Shown: one piece after another, positions 5,691-13,628 of the stretch
Layout: every line of letters starts with the position of its first letter
How positions within the stretch are numbered: position 1 is the first letter of the stretch
DNA from: an uncultured Ruminococcus sp.
Lineage (GTDB): Bacteria > Bacillota > Clostridia > Oscillospirales > Ruminococcaceae
Reading direction: 5' to 3'
Assembly: GCA_900553675.1 (NCBI GenBank)
Contig: USEH01000020.1
Coordinates: forward strand, 1-18,419
Length of the DNA stretch: 18,419 nucleotides
Program-made: the position numbers and the translations under genes
The notes under the pieces: generated by a model
Databases searched by the model: none
Told to the model about the DNA's origin: nothing
What the model saw: only the letters and a program-made list of their open reading frames with translations

Positions 5691-8228
5691 TTATCTCAAA
5701 ATAGGTAGTGAAGAAAATCCGCCATTATTGTTCAACATTCGTACAACATCACTCCATGTCTTTAGCGATTTTGTATTTCCCCCAACCGTTGTGATAATTT
5801 TCCCTTCGTTGTTATAGATAACAACATCATAATATCCTCCCGTTTTTTTAGCATATACTGTTCTTCCACCAGGCTGATATACTTTCTGACTGTAGTTTTT
5901 TGTAATATCCTCTATTTTTTCTTTTGTAAATCCTCTTTCATTCTTTCTCTTTTCTCCGTGTTTTGTATCTTTTTTATCATCGTCATCTCTGTGATCATTA
6001 GGATTAGGCGCATTACTTCCTGCCACACTTGTCACATATGAAGATGGAACAGGAGTAGTTTTGGGTGTAGGTGCAGGCCCGCAAAGTGAATTCGAAGTAA
6101 GAATATGATCCCGTTCTTGTTTCCATTCAATTTCCCGTCGTTTCTTCTCTTCTTGCCTTCTTAATTTCGCAGTTGGCGAATTATATGCTTTATAAAAATT
6201 CTTTATTGTCCGTATTCCTGCACTTATACCTGAAATAATCAAACCAACACCTAGTAACGTATCCTTAATTACTTTAGGGCCTATCAATGCTCCAAGTATA
6301 GATTCTCCTGTCGGATCAATATAATTCACACCATTGTTTCGACAGTACAAATAACGATTAAGCAATATGGGATATCCTGCAGTACCTCTAACAATATCTT
6401 TTTGCTCAAATCTACCCAATGCAGGCTCATACTGTCTGGCTCTCAGGTTAATCATGCCCGTCGCCGCATCGTAGGCTTCGGCATTATAGGCAAAGCCGCT
6501 CACCTTCTGCGCACCCATCTGCTCTCCGAAAGCGGTATACGAGAAAGACTGCACCTTCACAGTAACATCCGGCAGGGCAGAGGATACCTTTTCACCCGCA
6601 ACAGGCGCAGTCACCGCCTGCGCAACCGAACCGCGTCCATCATAGACATAGCTGGTCTTGCTGTCTGCCGTATACGCTGCGATGCGTTCCAAGCCGTAGG
6701 CATAAGCGGTTGTCGCCGTATGACCGTTCGTTTCCGTCCGGGTTTCGGAGATCACCTGATAGTATTCCTGCGTGATATCGTACAGATAATCCGTCGTCGC
6801 CCACGCCAGTTCTTCCGGCACGTCCGCCGCGTCGTCCTGCGCCTGCTGGACAACGATTTCCGGCAGTCCGGCAATATTCCCGCGAAGCAGTTCTTCAAGC
6901 GTGGAGCGGGATTCGTCGCCCGTTTCCTTTTTGCTCAGGCGCATACCGTTCGCATCGTAGGTAAACTGCTGCTGATACCCGTCATACCCGACGTAGGAGG
7001 TGAGCTGGTCGAGCGCATCATACGCATAGCGATCCGTCAGCTTGCCGTAGGTCTTGCTGGTCAGCGTCTTTTGAATCAGGCTGCCGTTCTTATCATAGCT
7101 GTACGCAATCTTGCTTTGACCGTTGGTCATGCCCGTGAGCTGATTGGCCGCATTATACGCCATTTTCAGTGTCACGTTCTGGCCGTCCGTCCCGGTAATC
7201 GCCTTTTCCAGCATGTTTCCGGCCTTATCATAGGCGTAGCTTTCGCCGTAGCCCGTGCTTTGCAGGAAGCTGGTCAGCTCTCCGAGCGCGTTATACGCAT
7301 AGCTGTTTTCCGTCTCCGTTCCGTTTTCCGTGCGCTTTTCGCCCGTGATGTAGCCGTTCCTGTCATAGCTGTAACGGAACGCAATGTCGCTTGTGCCGCT
7401 GGTGGCCTGCTCCGTCAGGTTGCCCACGCTGTCATACGCATAGCGCGTGGTCATGTTCCCGGAAACCGTCTGGATTCTTCTGCCCACCGCGTCGTAGACG
7501 TAGCTCGTCGTTTCGCCATCCAGCCCCACAACGCCGGCCATTCGGTTCATCGCGTCATAGGTATAGCTGACCGTCCTGCCGTCAGGATAGGTCATGGACG
7601 TTTTGTTGCCGTATGCGTCGTAGGTATACGAAACCACGTCTCCATTGACATTCTCCACGGAGATCAGGAATCCCTGCTCATTGTACTGATAGCGAATCGT
7701 TCCAGCTTCGCTGGATACCTCTGTGAGCTTTCCGATTTCGTTGTAGCTGCTCGTGACGCTCTGCCCATCTCCGACGTTCTGACGGGTCAATGCGCCCGTT
7801 TTGTCGTATTCAAACGTCATCACCGCGCCGTCCGCCTTGGTGACGCTGCTCAGCCATCCCTCCGGCGTGTAGGCATACTGCACCCTGTTGCCCAGCGCGT
7901 CGGTTTCGCTCGTCAGGTTTCCGTCCTTGTCGTAGGTGTACTTCGTCGCATGGCGCAGCGCGTCCGTCACGGAGAGCAGATTGCCGTTTGCATCGTAGCT
8001 GTACGCCGTCGCCGCGCCCATCGGGTCGGTGATTGCGATGATTCTGCCCAGCAGGTCATATTCAACGGTCGTTTCGCCGCCAAGCTCGTTGACTTCGCGA
8101 ATGACGTTTCCGCTTTCGTCATAATCCGTTCGGATGGTCGCGCCGTTGGGCAGCGTCCGCTCGATCATGTTGCCCATTACGTCGTAGCGATAGGTCTGCG
8201 TCGCGCCCGCCGCATCCGTCACGGAGAT
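5691..8228 (-). CDS. RHS/YD-repeat polymorphic toxin, 5'-truncated
   Basis: The product has about 20 YDxxGN-type repeats (residues 1 to about 560), forming the hollow RHS shell. The RHS core end follows, with NLRARQYEPALGRFEQKD (around residue 600) and DPTGE (about 636-640), the usual autocleavage region. Beyond it lie a hydrophobic segment (LLGVGLIISGISAG), a basic linker, a DDDDKK patch and a C-terminal toxin domain of about 89 residues from His755. That domain has HGEKRKNERGFTKEKIEDI, a central YYDVVIYN strand and IITTVGG, recalling BECR-fold RNases and DUF4258-like proteins; this is tentative. The open frame starts at GTG 8222, but the sequence still reads ISV upstream to 8228. There is no ribosome binding site, signal peptide or N-terminal domain, and an in-frame TGA follows a few codons further up. 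The true 5' part is missing. Composition drops sharply in GC from about 6420 to the 3' end. Confidence 0.88.
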   Translation of the reverse strand: MSVTDAAGATQTYRYDVMGNMIERTLPNGATIRTDYDESGNVIREVNELGGETTVEYDLLGRIIAITDPMGAATAYSYDANGNLLSVTDALRHATKYTYDKDGNLTSETDALGNRVQYAYTPEGWLSSVTKADGAVMTFEYDKTGALTRQNVGDGQSVTSSYNEIGKLTEVSSEAGTIRYQYNEQGFLISVENVNGDVVSYTYDAYGNKTSMTYPDGRTVSYTYDAMNRMAGVVGLDGETTSYVYDAVGRRIQTVSGNMTTRYAYDSVGNLTEQATSGTSDIAFRYSYDRNGYITGEKRTENGTETENSYAYNALGELTSFLQSTGYGESYAYDKAGNMLEKAITGTDGQNVTLKMAYNAANQLTGMTNGQSKIAYSYDKNGSLIQKTLTSKTYGKLTDRYAYDALDQLTSYVGYDGYQQQFTYDANGMRLSKKETGDESRSTLEELLRGNIAGLPEIVVQQAQDDAADVPEELAWATTDYLYDITQEYYQVISETRTETNGHTATTAYAYGLERIAAYTADSKTSYVYDGRGSVAQAVTAPVAGEKVSSALPDVTVKVQSFSYTAFGEQMGAQKVSGFAYNAEAYDAATGMINLRARQYEPALGRFEQKDIVRGTAGYPILLNRYLYCRNNGVNYIDPTGESILGALIGPKVIKDTLLGVGLIISGISAGIRTIKNFYKAYNSPTAKLRRQEEKKRREIEWKQERDHILTSNSLCGPAPTPKTTPVPSSYVTSVAGSNAPNPNDHRDDDDKKDTKHGEKRKNERGFTKEKIEDITKNYSQKVYQPGGRTVYAKKTGGYYDVVIYNNEGKIITTVGGNTKSLKTWSDVVRMLNNNGGFSSLPILR

Positions 8229-9421
8229 ATGGAATAATAGATGAGATAATCACTCCATCTTCCGACAGAATCGGGCCGGATTGTCCTGCATATTCAAAAT
8301 GCGGTGGATGCGTTTTCAGACATATAAGCTACGAAGCCGAGCTGAGAGCAAAGGAAGGCTTTGTCCGCGATTCGTTTATGCGGATAGGTAAGTTTAATAT
8401 ACTGCCTGAGCCCATACAAGGCTGTAAATCTTGTAACCATTACAGAAACAAATCACAGCTTCCTGTTGCATCTGACGGCGAAAGCGCCTACTTCGGATTC
8501 TTCTCTGCGCGTTCGCACAGGGTAATATGGCTTGAAGATTGTTTGATTCAGCCTGAAATATTCACTGAAATTTCAAAAGCCATCATGGAGTATGTCAACA
8601 GCAATTCAATATCTGCTTATGACGAAGCCGCGCAAAACGGTCTTTTAAGGCATATATATCTGCGAATGGGACATCATAGCTCTGAAATAATTCTTACACT
8701 CGTTGTAGCAAAACCGTCGCATGCGTTTGATGGGCTTATTTCGATTCTTACCGCGCGTTTTCCGCAGATTAAGTCGGTAGTTCTGAATATAAACCCTGAT
8801 AAGACCAATGTAATTCTTGGACGTAAAGATATTTGCCTTTACGGAGACGGCTATATTATGGATGAGATGTGCGGCAAAAGCGTAGTTATTTCGCCCCATT
8901 CTTTTTATCAGGTGAACACTCCTGCTGCCGAGGATGTATACAAGACAGCTGCGGAATATGCTGATTTTTCCGGAAACGAAACCTTGCTTGACCTTTACTG
9001 CGGTATAGGCACCGTCGGGCTTTCTATGGCGGACAGGGTAAAGTCGCTTATAGGAGTGGAATCGGTTCCTCAGGCTATAGAGAACGCGAAGTCAAATGCC
9101 AAGCGAAATAATGTCAAAAACGCAGAGTTCATTTGCGGCGATGCAGGAAGGATTTCAGAAATGCTCGTTGACAGAGGAACCTCTCCTGATGTTATTATAG
9201 TAGATCCGCCAAGAAAGGGTTGCGATGGCAATACGCTTAACGCCATGCTTCGTATGTCGCCAAAGAAAATCGTGTATATATCCTGCAACCACGCAACAGC
9301 CGCACGGGATGCAAGGTATCTTTGCGATAACGGATATGAGTTGGTGAAGTATAAGCCCATGGATATGTTTCCGCGGACGGGACACGTTGAGACCGTATGC
9401 ATTCTATCCAGACAATCATGA
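8225..9421 (+). pseudogene. RlmD/RumA-type 23S rRNA (uracil-5) methyltransferase, missing its N-terminus
   Basis: Enzymes of this family use S-adenosylmethionine to methylate C5 of a uracil in RNA. The first ATG is at 8378, but the frame is clearly coding from about 8225: YGIIDEIITPSSDRI, then the Fe-S cysteines CPAYSKCGGC (codons 8282, 8300 and 8309), HISYEAEL and a fourth Cys in GCKSC. The SAM site LLDLYCGIGTVGLS, the VDPPRKG motif and the catalytic Cys in YISCNHAT (codon 9284) are present. Only the N-terminal TRAM domain (about 50-60 residues), start codon and promoter are absent, cut off where the RHS gene begins. Translation from 8378 would lose three cluster cysteines and probably give an inactive protein. 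The gene may be intact elsewhere if the junction is an assembly join. It is followed after 31 bases by the next gene. Confidence 0.85.
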
Positions 9422-9452
9422 AATAAGTCGGCACTACAGGAGACAAACATAA

Positions 9453-9860
9453 ATGAAATATTACAGAGTGCACACATCAGATATAGCTTATATGACACAG
9501 CAGCCCAGAGGGATATTTATAGCCATCTGTAAGCTGTCGGAAGCAAAGCTTCTGACTGATGAAGAGGAAGCTGAATTCCAAAGAAACCATAAGTATTTTG
9601 AAGAAGTCCTGCCTGTTGCGCCATATTATGATAACGGTAATCCCGATAAAGCAATAACGTGGTTCAAGGACACTGAGGAGGGAAACCGCATCTGGAACGA
9701 AATGGGCTTTTACCGCAGAATGGCGGCAAAATATGGGCTTAAGCTGTACATTTCCGCGACTGAGGATATCCCCGGAGAAATCATTTATGAGGATGATTTT
9801 CAGATAGCTGTTAAAAACCAATTTCAAAATATAAAAATTCATACGAAGGAAGTTTTGTGA
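9453..9860 (+). CDS. Hypothetical protein, 135 aa
   Basis: I do not recognise this protein. It is soluble, acidic and rich in aromatic residues, starts MKYYRVHTSDIAYMTQQPRG, and has no signal peptide or transmembrane segment. The stretch WFKDTEEGNRIWNEMGFYRRMAAKYG looks helical; the end contains an alternating GEIIYEDDFQIAV strand. CAGGAG lies about 12 bases before the ATG. It sits between the methyltransferase and a diguanylate cyclase with short gaps (31 and 39 bases), so it is probably co-transcribed with them. It resembles the small unnamed proteins common in Clostridia; no function is offered. Confidence 0.75.
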   Translation: MKYYRVHTSDIAYMTQQPRGIFIAICKLSEAKLLTDEEEAEFQRNHKYFEEVLPVAPYYDNGNPDKAITWFKDTEEGNRIWNEMGFYRRMAAKYGLKLYISATEDIPGEIIYEDDFQIAVKNQFQNIKIHTKEVL

Positions 9861-9899
9861 TCGTGTAGCTTGCTTATGGCAAAGAAAGGTGGAATAAGA

Positions 9900-11033
9900 A
9901 TGGAAAAATGGATTGAGCTTGCAAATGATCTCTGCGTAATAATTTTTGATCTTTTGCTTTACACTCAGATGACGGTTCTGCGCGGCAGACAATCGCGCAG
10001 CCGCAAAATACTTTATGCCGGATGCGCCGTTATAGTCGCGTTCTATACCGTTGCCGTTTTCATTTTGAATTGGGCTGTGTCTGTTTCTGCGCTTGTGTGC
10101 ATGACACTGCCAAGTCTGGTTCTTTTCTTTGCTCTGAGCAAGTATAGGGACGCCCGCTTTTTTCTTACCTTCTGCTTTGTGGACACGGTGTCGCTGATTG
10201 TGGGATATATAACCCGCTATGTCGGAATTGTTTTCGGTAAAGTTGGAGGAATTGCGGCAATAGTGCTGATGCTGATTGCGTTTGTATTCATATACAAAAA
10301 GGGAAAGCCCTATTTTGAAAGATACCGCGAGCTGCTGGAATATATAAACACCGGTTGGAAACGCCTAACTTTTTCTGCGGCATTTATATATATCGTGCTG
10401 ATTTTTCTTGCCGCCTATCCCAGACCGTTGATTGAACGCCCCGAGTATTTCATTCCTTATCTGGTGATGTCCTTGATGGTTTTGTCGTTTTACACCGTGT
10501 TTATTACAAGCATCACCACAACCGAAAAGGTGTACAGACAAAGCCTTCAGCTGAAGGAGCAGCAGAAATGGTTTAAAATGGCTTATATCGACGCGTTAAC
10601 TGAAATTCCGAACAGGATGGCGTATATGGAAAAGGTTCACGAGTTAGAGCGCGCAAACGACTGCAAAGAAAAGGTTGCCATTATTATGATGGATATGGAT
10701 AACTTCAAGGCAATCAATGACACCTGCGGTCATGACGCTGGTGATGAAGCTTTAAGACGTGCTGCAAAATATCTGACGTCATGCTTTTCAGGTGATGAAA
10801 GTACTGTGTATCGCGTCGGAGGCGATGAATTTTCGGCAATAGTTATAGGTATTGGCAAGGATGAAATTATTGAAAAGCTCAAAGCTCTGGACGGTGTTCA
10901 GAACGGTGAGCCGCCGTTCAGCGTATCATACGGTTATTCGTTTGTTGACAGGTCGGAGGATAATGCAGTAAATCGTGCATTTACAAGAGCGGACGCTATG
11001 ATGTATGAAAATAAAACCAAAAAGTCATTTTAA
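9900..11033 (+). CDS. Membrane-bound diguanylate cyclase (GGDEF protein)
   Basis: The predicted role is making cyclic di-GMP from two GTP at the inner face of the membrane. The first 205 or so residues form about six or seven hydrophobic segments (for example VIVAFYTVAVFILNWAV and AAIVLMLIAFVFIY), a sensor-type membrane domain. A short linker helix leads into the GGDEF domain, with DALTEIPNRMAYM, MDMDNFKAINDTCGHDAGDEAL and an intact GGDEF at residues 307-311, so it should be active. The RxxD product-inhibition site five residues before GGDEF is absent (GDES there). Start 9900 is preferred over the in-frame ATG at 9870 because AAAGGTGG lies just before it. A second, broken paralogue of similar layout lies two genes downstream. 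Confidence 0.88.
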   Translation: MEKWIELANDLCVIIFDLLLYTQMTVLRGRQSRSRKILYAGCAVIVAFYTVAVFILNWAVSVSALVCMTLPSLVLFFALSKYRDARFFLTFCFVDTVSLIVGYITRYVGIVFGKVGGIAAIVLMLIAFVFIYKKGKPYFERYRELLEYINTGWKRLTFSAAFIYIVLIFLAAYPRPLIERPEYFIPYLVMSLMVLSFYTVFITSITTTEKVYRQSLQLKEQQKWFKMAYIDALTEIPNRMAYMEKVHELERANDCKEKVAIIMMDMDNFKAINDTCGHDAGDEALRRAAKYLTSCFSGDESTVYRVGGDEFSAIVIGIGKDEIIEKLKALDGVQNGEPPFSVSYGYSFVDRSEDNAVNRAFTRADAMMYENKTKKSF

Positions 11034-11078
11034 AGATAATATCCTGCAAAATTGATTGCATGAAAGGATGATTCAAGC

Positions 11079-12359
11079 TTGAATGAAGCCTTAAAACTGC
11101 ATATCCCTGAATATAGCGAGCTTTGGTATCGCCAAAAAATTATGAATGACCCCGATACTATGAGCTATAACAAGGGCTATAATATTGATTTTGACGGTTA
11201 CGACAAAGAAACAGGGTGTATAGCCTTTCCTGAACAGAAATGGGCGGATTGGTATGATTATTTCGTTGGTAATGAGCCTGAGCGATTTTATGCCTATGTC
11301 GTTCGGAAATCGGACGGTGAATTTATCGGCGAAGTCAACGTTCATAAAAGCAAAGATGACAACCGGTATGAGATGGGTATCGTTATTGAAGCTAAGTATC
11401 GCGGAAAGGGCTATTCCGGCGAAGCACTTTGGCTGCTTTTACAGCGCGCTTTTGAGGATATGAACGCTGAAGCTGTACATAATGACTTTGAAGAGGAGCG
11501 CACTGCGGCGGCAAAAACCCATCTTTCGGCTGGATTCACAGAATATCGCAAGGAAAACGGCATTATTGAACTGCTTATCACAAAAGAGCAGTACTTCCGA
11601 CAGAAAGCTATACGCAGAATGACAGAGGCAATCAGCGGGGTACTTGCAGATAATCAGCCGTCGATTTATCTTTACGGTTCGTCGGTTCTGAACGATTTCA
11701 GACTTGGATGGAGCGATATTGACATTCTTGCGCTTACTAAAAAGCGCATTTCTTCAAGTCAGGCGGAAAAGCTTGTTACTCTGAGGCAAAAGCTTTTGAA
11801 AGCAGAGCCGGACAATCCCTATTACTGCTCGTTTGAGGGCGGAATGCTAACGCTTGCAGCATTTATCTCCAAAGAGCCGGATTGCGTGGTTTATTGGGGA
11901 ACAAGCGGACAGAGGATAACGGACGCATATCTGTTTGACAGCTTTGGCTTGTCTGAGCTTAAGGAAAGCGGAAAGCTTCTTTACGGTGAGGATATCCGCT
12001 GTCACCTGAAAGCGCCGGAATATGCTGATTTTTATCGGGACATCAAAAAACACTATGAAGCTATCCGTAAGTACGCTCAGACGACTGATAGAAGTTTTTA
12101 TTCCTTCGGCTGGCTTTTGGATATCGCGCGCGGTATTTATACTCTGCGATACAGAAAGGTAATAGCCAAAACTGCTGCCGGCAGGGGGGCGTTGGATAAT
12201 AACCTGTGTCCGGTCAGAAGCGCTCTTGAAATCGCATTAAAGGTGCGCATGTCTCCGGTGGATTATCTTGAAAATCAGGAAATACTTGATTTTACTGCAG
12301 GACTCGGACCGGATATTCAAAGCTTTGCGGATGTACTTGAAAAAGAACTGCATCTGTAA
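11079..12359 (+). CDS. GNAT acetyltransferase fused to a nucleotidyltransferase-like domain
   Basis: Residues 1 to about 170 form a GNAT acetyltransferase: substrate-side segment LWYRQKIMNDPDTMSYNKG, acetyl-CoA loop YRGKGYSGEA (Arg108 to Gly111) and the usual late GFTEYRKENG. From about 175 a nucleotidyltransferase domain follows: LYGSSVLNDF, then Gly200-Ser201 spaced before SDID with Asp213 and Asp215. This GS-x11-DxD pattern is typical of aminoglycoside adenylyltransferases. The C-terminal 160 residues are helical, as in those enzymes (RSALEIALKVRMSPVDYLE). An inactivating role on a small molecule or antibiotic is possible but unproven. The start is TTG at 11079, with AAAGGA about 10 bases upstream; the later in-frame ATG would remove the conserved first helix. 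It is flanked by two GGDEF genes with gaps of about 40 bases. Confidence 0.82.
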   Translation: MNEALKLHIPEYSELWYRQKIMNDPDTMSYNKGYNIDFDGYDKETGCIAFPEQKWADWYDYFVGNEPERFYAYVVRKSDGEFIGEVNVHKSKDDNRYEMGIVIEAKYRGKGYSGEALWLLLQRAFEDMNAEAVHNDFEEERTAAAKTHLSAGFTEYRKENGIIELLITKEQYFRQKAIRRMTEAISGVLADNQPSIYLYGSSVLNDFRLGWSDIDILALTKKRISSSQAEKLVTLRQKLLKAEPDNPYYCSFEGGMLTLAAFISKEPDCVVYWGTSGQRITDAYLFDSFGLSELKESGKLLYGEDIRCHLKAPEYADFYRDIKKHYEAIRKYAQTTDRSFYSFGWLLDIARGIYTLRYRKVIAKTAAGRGALDNNLCPVRSALEIALKVRMSPVDYLENQEILDFTAGLGPDIQSFADVLEKELHL

Positions 12360-12398
12360 AGTAATATATGTAGAATGTCACAAAAGGGAAGCGAAAAA

Positions 12399-13498
12399 AT
12401 GGAATGGTTTAGAACCAAATATAATGAAATTTTTAGCAGACTGCGCTTGATTGTTGTAAATGAAATCACAATGAGGAACATGATGTTCCGCTGGCTTAAC
12501 GGTCTTTTGGCGCTTGTTGCTTTATTTATGACTGTTATTAATATCTTCACGGCTGAATATGTGCTTATGACTGTAACCTTTGTTTTCAGCCTGGTGTGTG
12601 TTTTGAATATAATATTATGTCTGCGCACCGGCAGTATAAAAACTTGGCTGATGGTGCTGTTTGAGGTTGAAACTCTTGCTTTGATAGCATTCTTTTTCAT
12701 TTCCGGAATCCCTAACGGCTTCAGCGCACAGTGGATATGTCTTATCCCTTCATTTGCTCTGCTCATATTCGGCACTAAAAAAGGCACTATTTTTTCCGCA
12801 ACAGCATTTGCAATGGAGATATTCTTTTTCTGGACTCCGCTTGGAAGATCTGTCCTGATGTATGAATATACCAAAGAGTTTATGCTCAGATTTCCGTTTG
12901 TTTATGTTGCTTTTTATATAATCACGCTGTTCATTGAAACCAGTCGTTCGGAAATCCGCAAGCAGCTTGCAAGCCTTGAAAAGAAGTACGAATATCTTTA
13001 CCGTCATGACGAGCTTACAGGAATACTGAACAGATACGGTTTTTATGAGGCTCTTAACGCCAGCTTTTAAATGTAAATCCGAATGATTCAGCTCTTATGA
13101 TTATTGATATTGACAATTTCAAATCGGTAAACGATAAATACGGTCATGTTGTGGGCGACGCTGTTCTCAGCAAGGTGGCTTATGTACTAAGTTCATCGTC
13201 CGGTGCTGATTCGATAATCGCTCGGTGGGGCAGTGAGGAATTTATAGTATTTGTATGTAATGAAGCAGATTACTGCGAATATGCTGATGGCTTGCGAAGG
13301 GCAGTTGAAAACGCAGATATCCTGATAGATGGCAGAATGATAAGAGTAACAATCAGCATAGGCGTTTGCACCGTTGGCAAAAAAGTCAATCAGGATGAAT
13401 TCAGCAGGATAATAAGCATAGCCGACAATAATCTTTATAAAGCAAAGAAGAACGGCAAGAACCGCATTGAGTCTACAGCGCAGGATGTGTTGGTTTGA
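12399..13498 (+). pseudogene. Second membrane GGDEF protein, frameshifted
   Basis: The first frame (12399-13070) encodes about five membrane segments and the beginning of a GGDEF domain (YRHDELTGILNRYGFYEALNASF) and then stops. The second frame continues at once with LNVNPNDSALMIIDIDNFKSVND and runs through the domain to 13498. Adding one T to the TTTT run at about 13065-13068 restores a single 366-aa reading frame, so a one-base deletion or a sequencing error in a homopolymer explains the break. The catalytic motif reads GSEEF rather than GGDEF/GGEEF, so activity is doubtful even if repaired. AGGGAA lies just before the ATG at 12399, favouring it over the ATG at 12375. It is the last gene of the closely spaced run that begins with the methyltransferase. 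Confidence 0.82.
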
Positions 13499-13529
13499 TT
13501 AATATTTCATTAATTTTTGATGTATGTAA

Positions 13530-13558
13530 TTGACTGCGCAATTTTTTGACTGTATAAT
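13530..13558 (+). promoter_or_regulatory. Promoter of the carbohydrate-binding surface protein gene
   Basis: TTGACT (13530-13535), 17 bases, then TATAAT (13553-13558): a near-consensus housekeeping promoter. Transcription would give a 5' leader of about 65 bases. Confidence 0.8.
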
Positions 13559-13628
13559 TAGAATAATTCAATCGGATATTTTCGGAAAGGAGCGTTCTAT
13601 ATTTTTGTAGGACGAAAGTAATAATATT

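Noticed and set aside
6400..8228. CRISPR array or tandem DNA repeats in the RHS region
   Set aside because: The periodic pattern is protein-level YD repeats with diverged DNA, not identical repeats with unique spacers.
6402..8237. 611-codon plus-strand open frame opposite the RHS gene
   Set aside because: It mirrors the repetitive GC-rich YD-repeat gene, is rich in Arg, His and Val with no recognisable domain, and has no ribosome binding site.
13060..13072. Programmed -1 frameshift in the second GGDEF gene
   Set aside because: The site AGCTTTTAA lacks a canonical X-XXY-YYZ heptamer, and I saw no clear downstream structure. A lost T is simpler.
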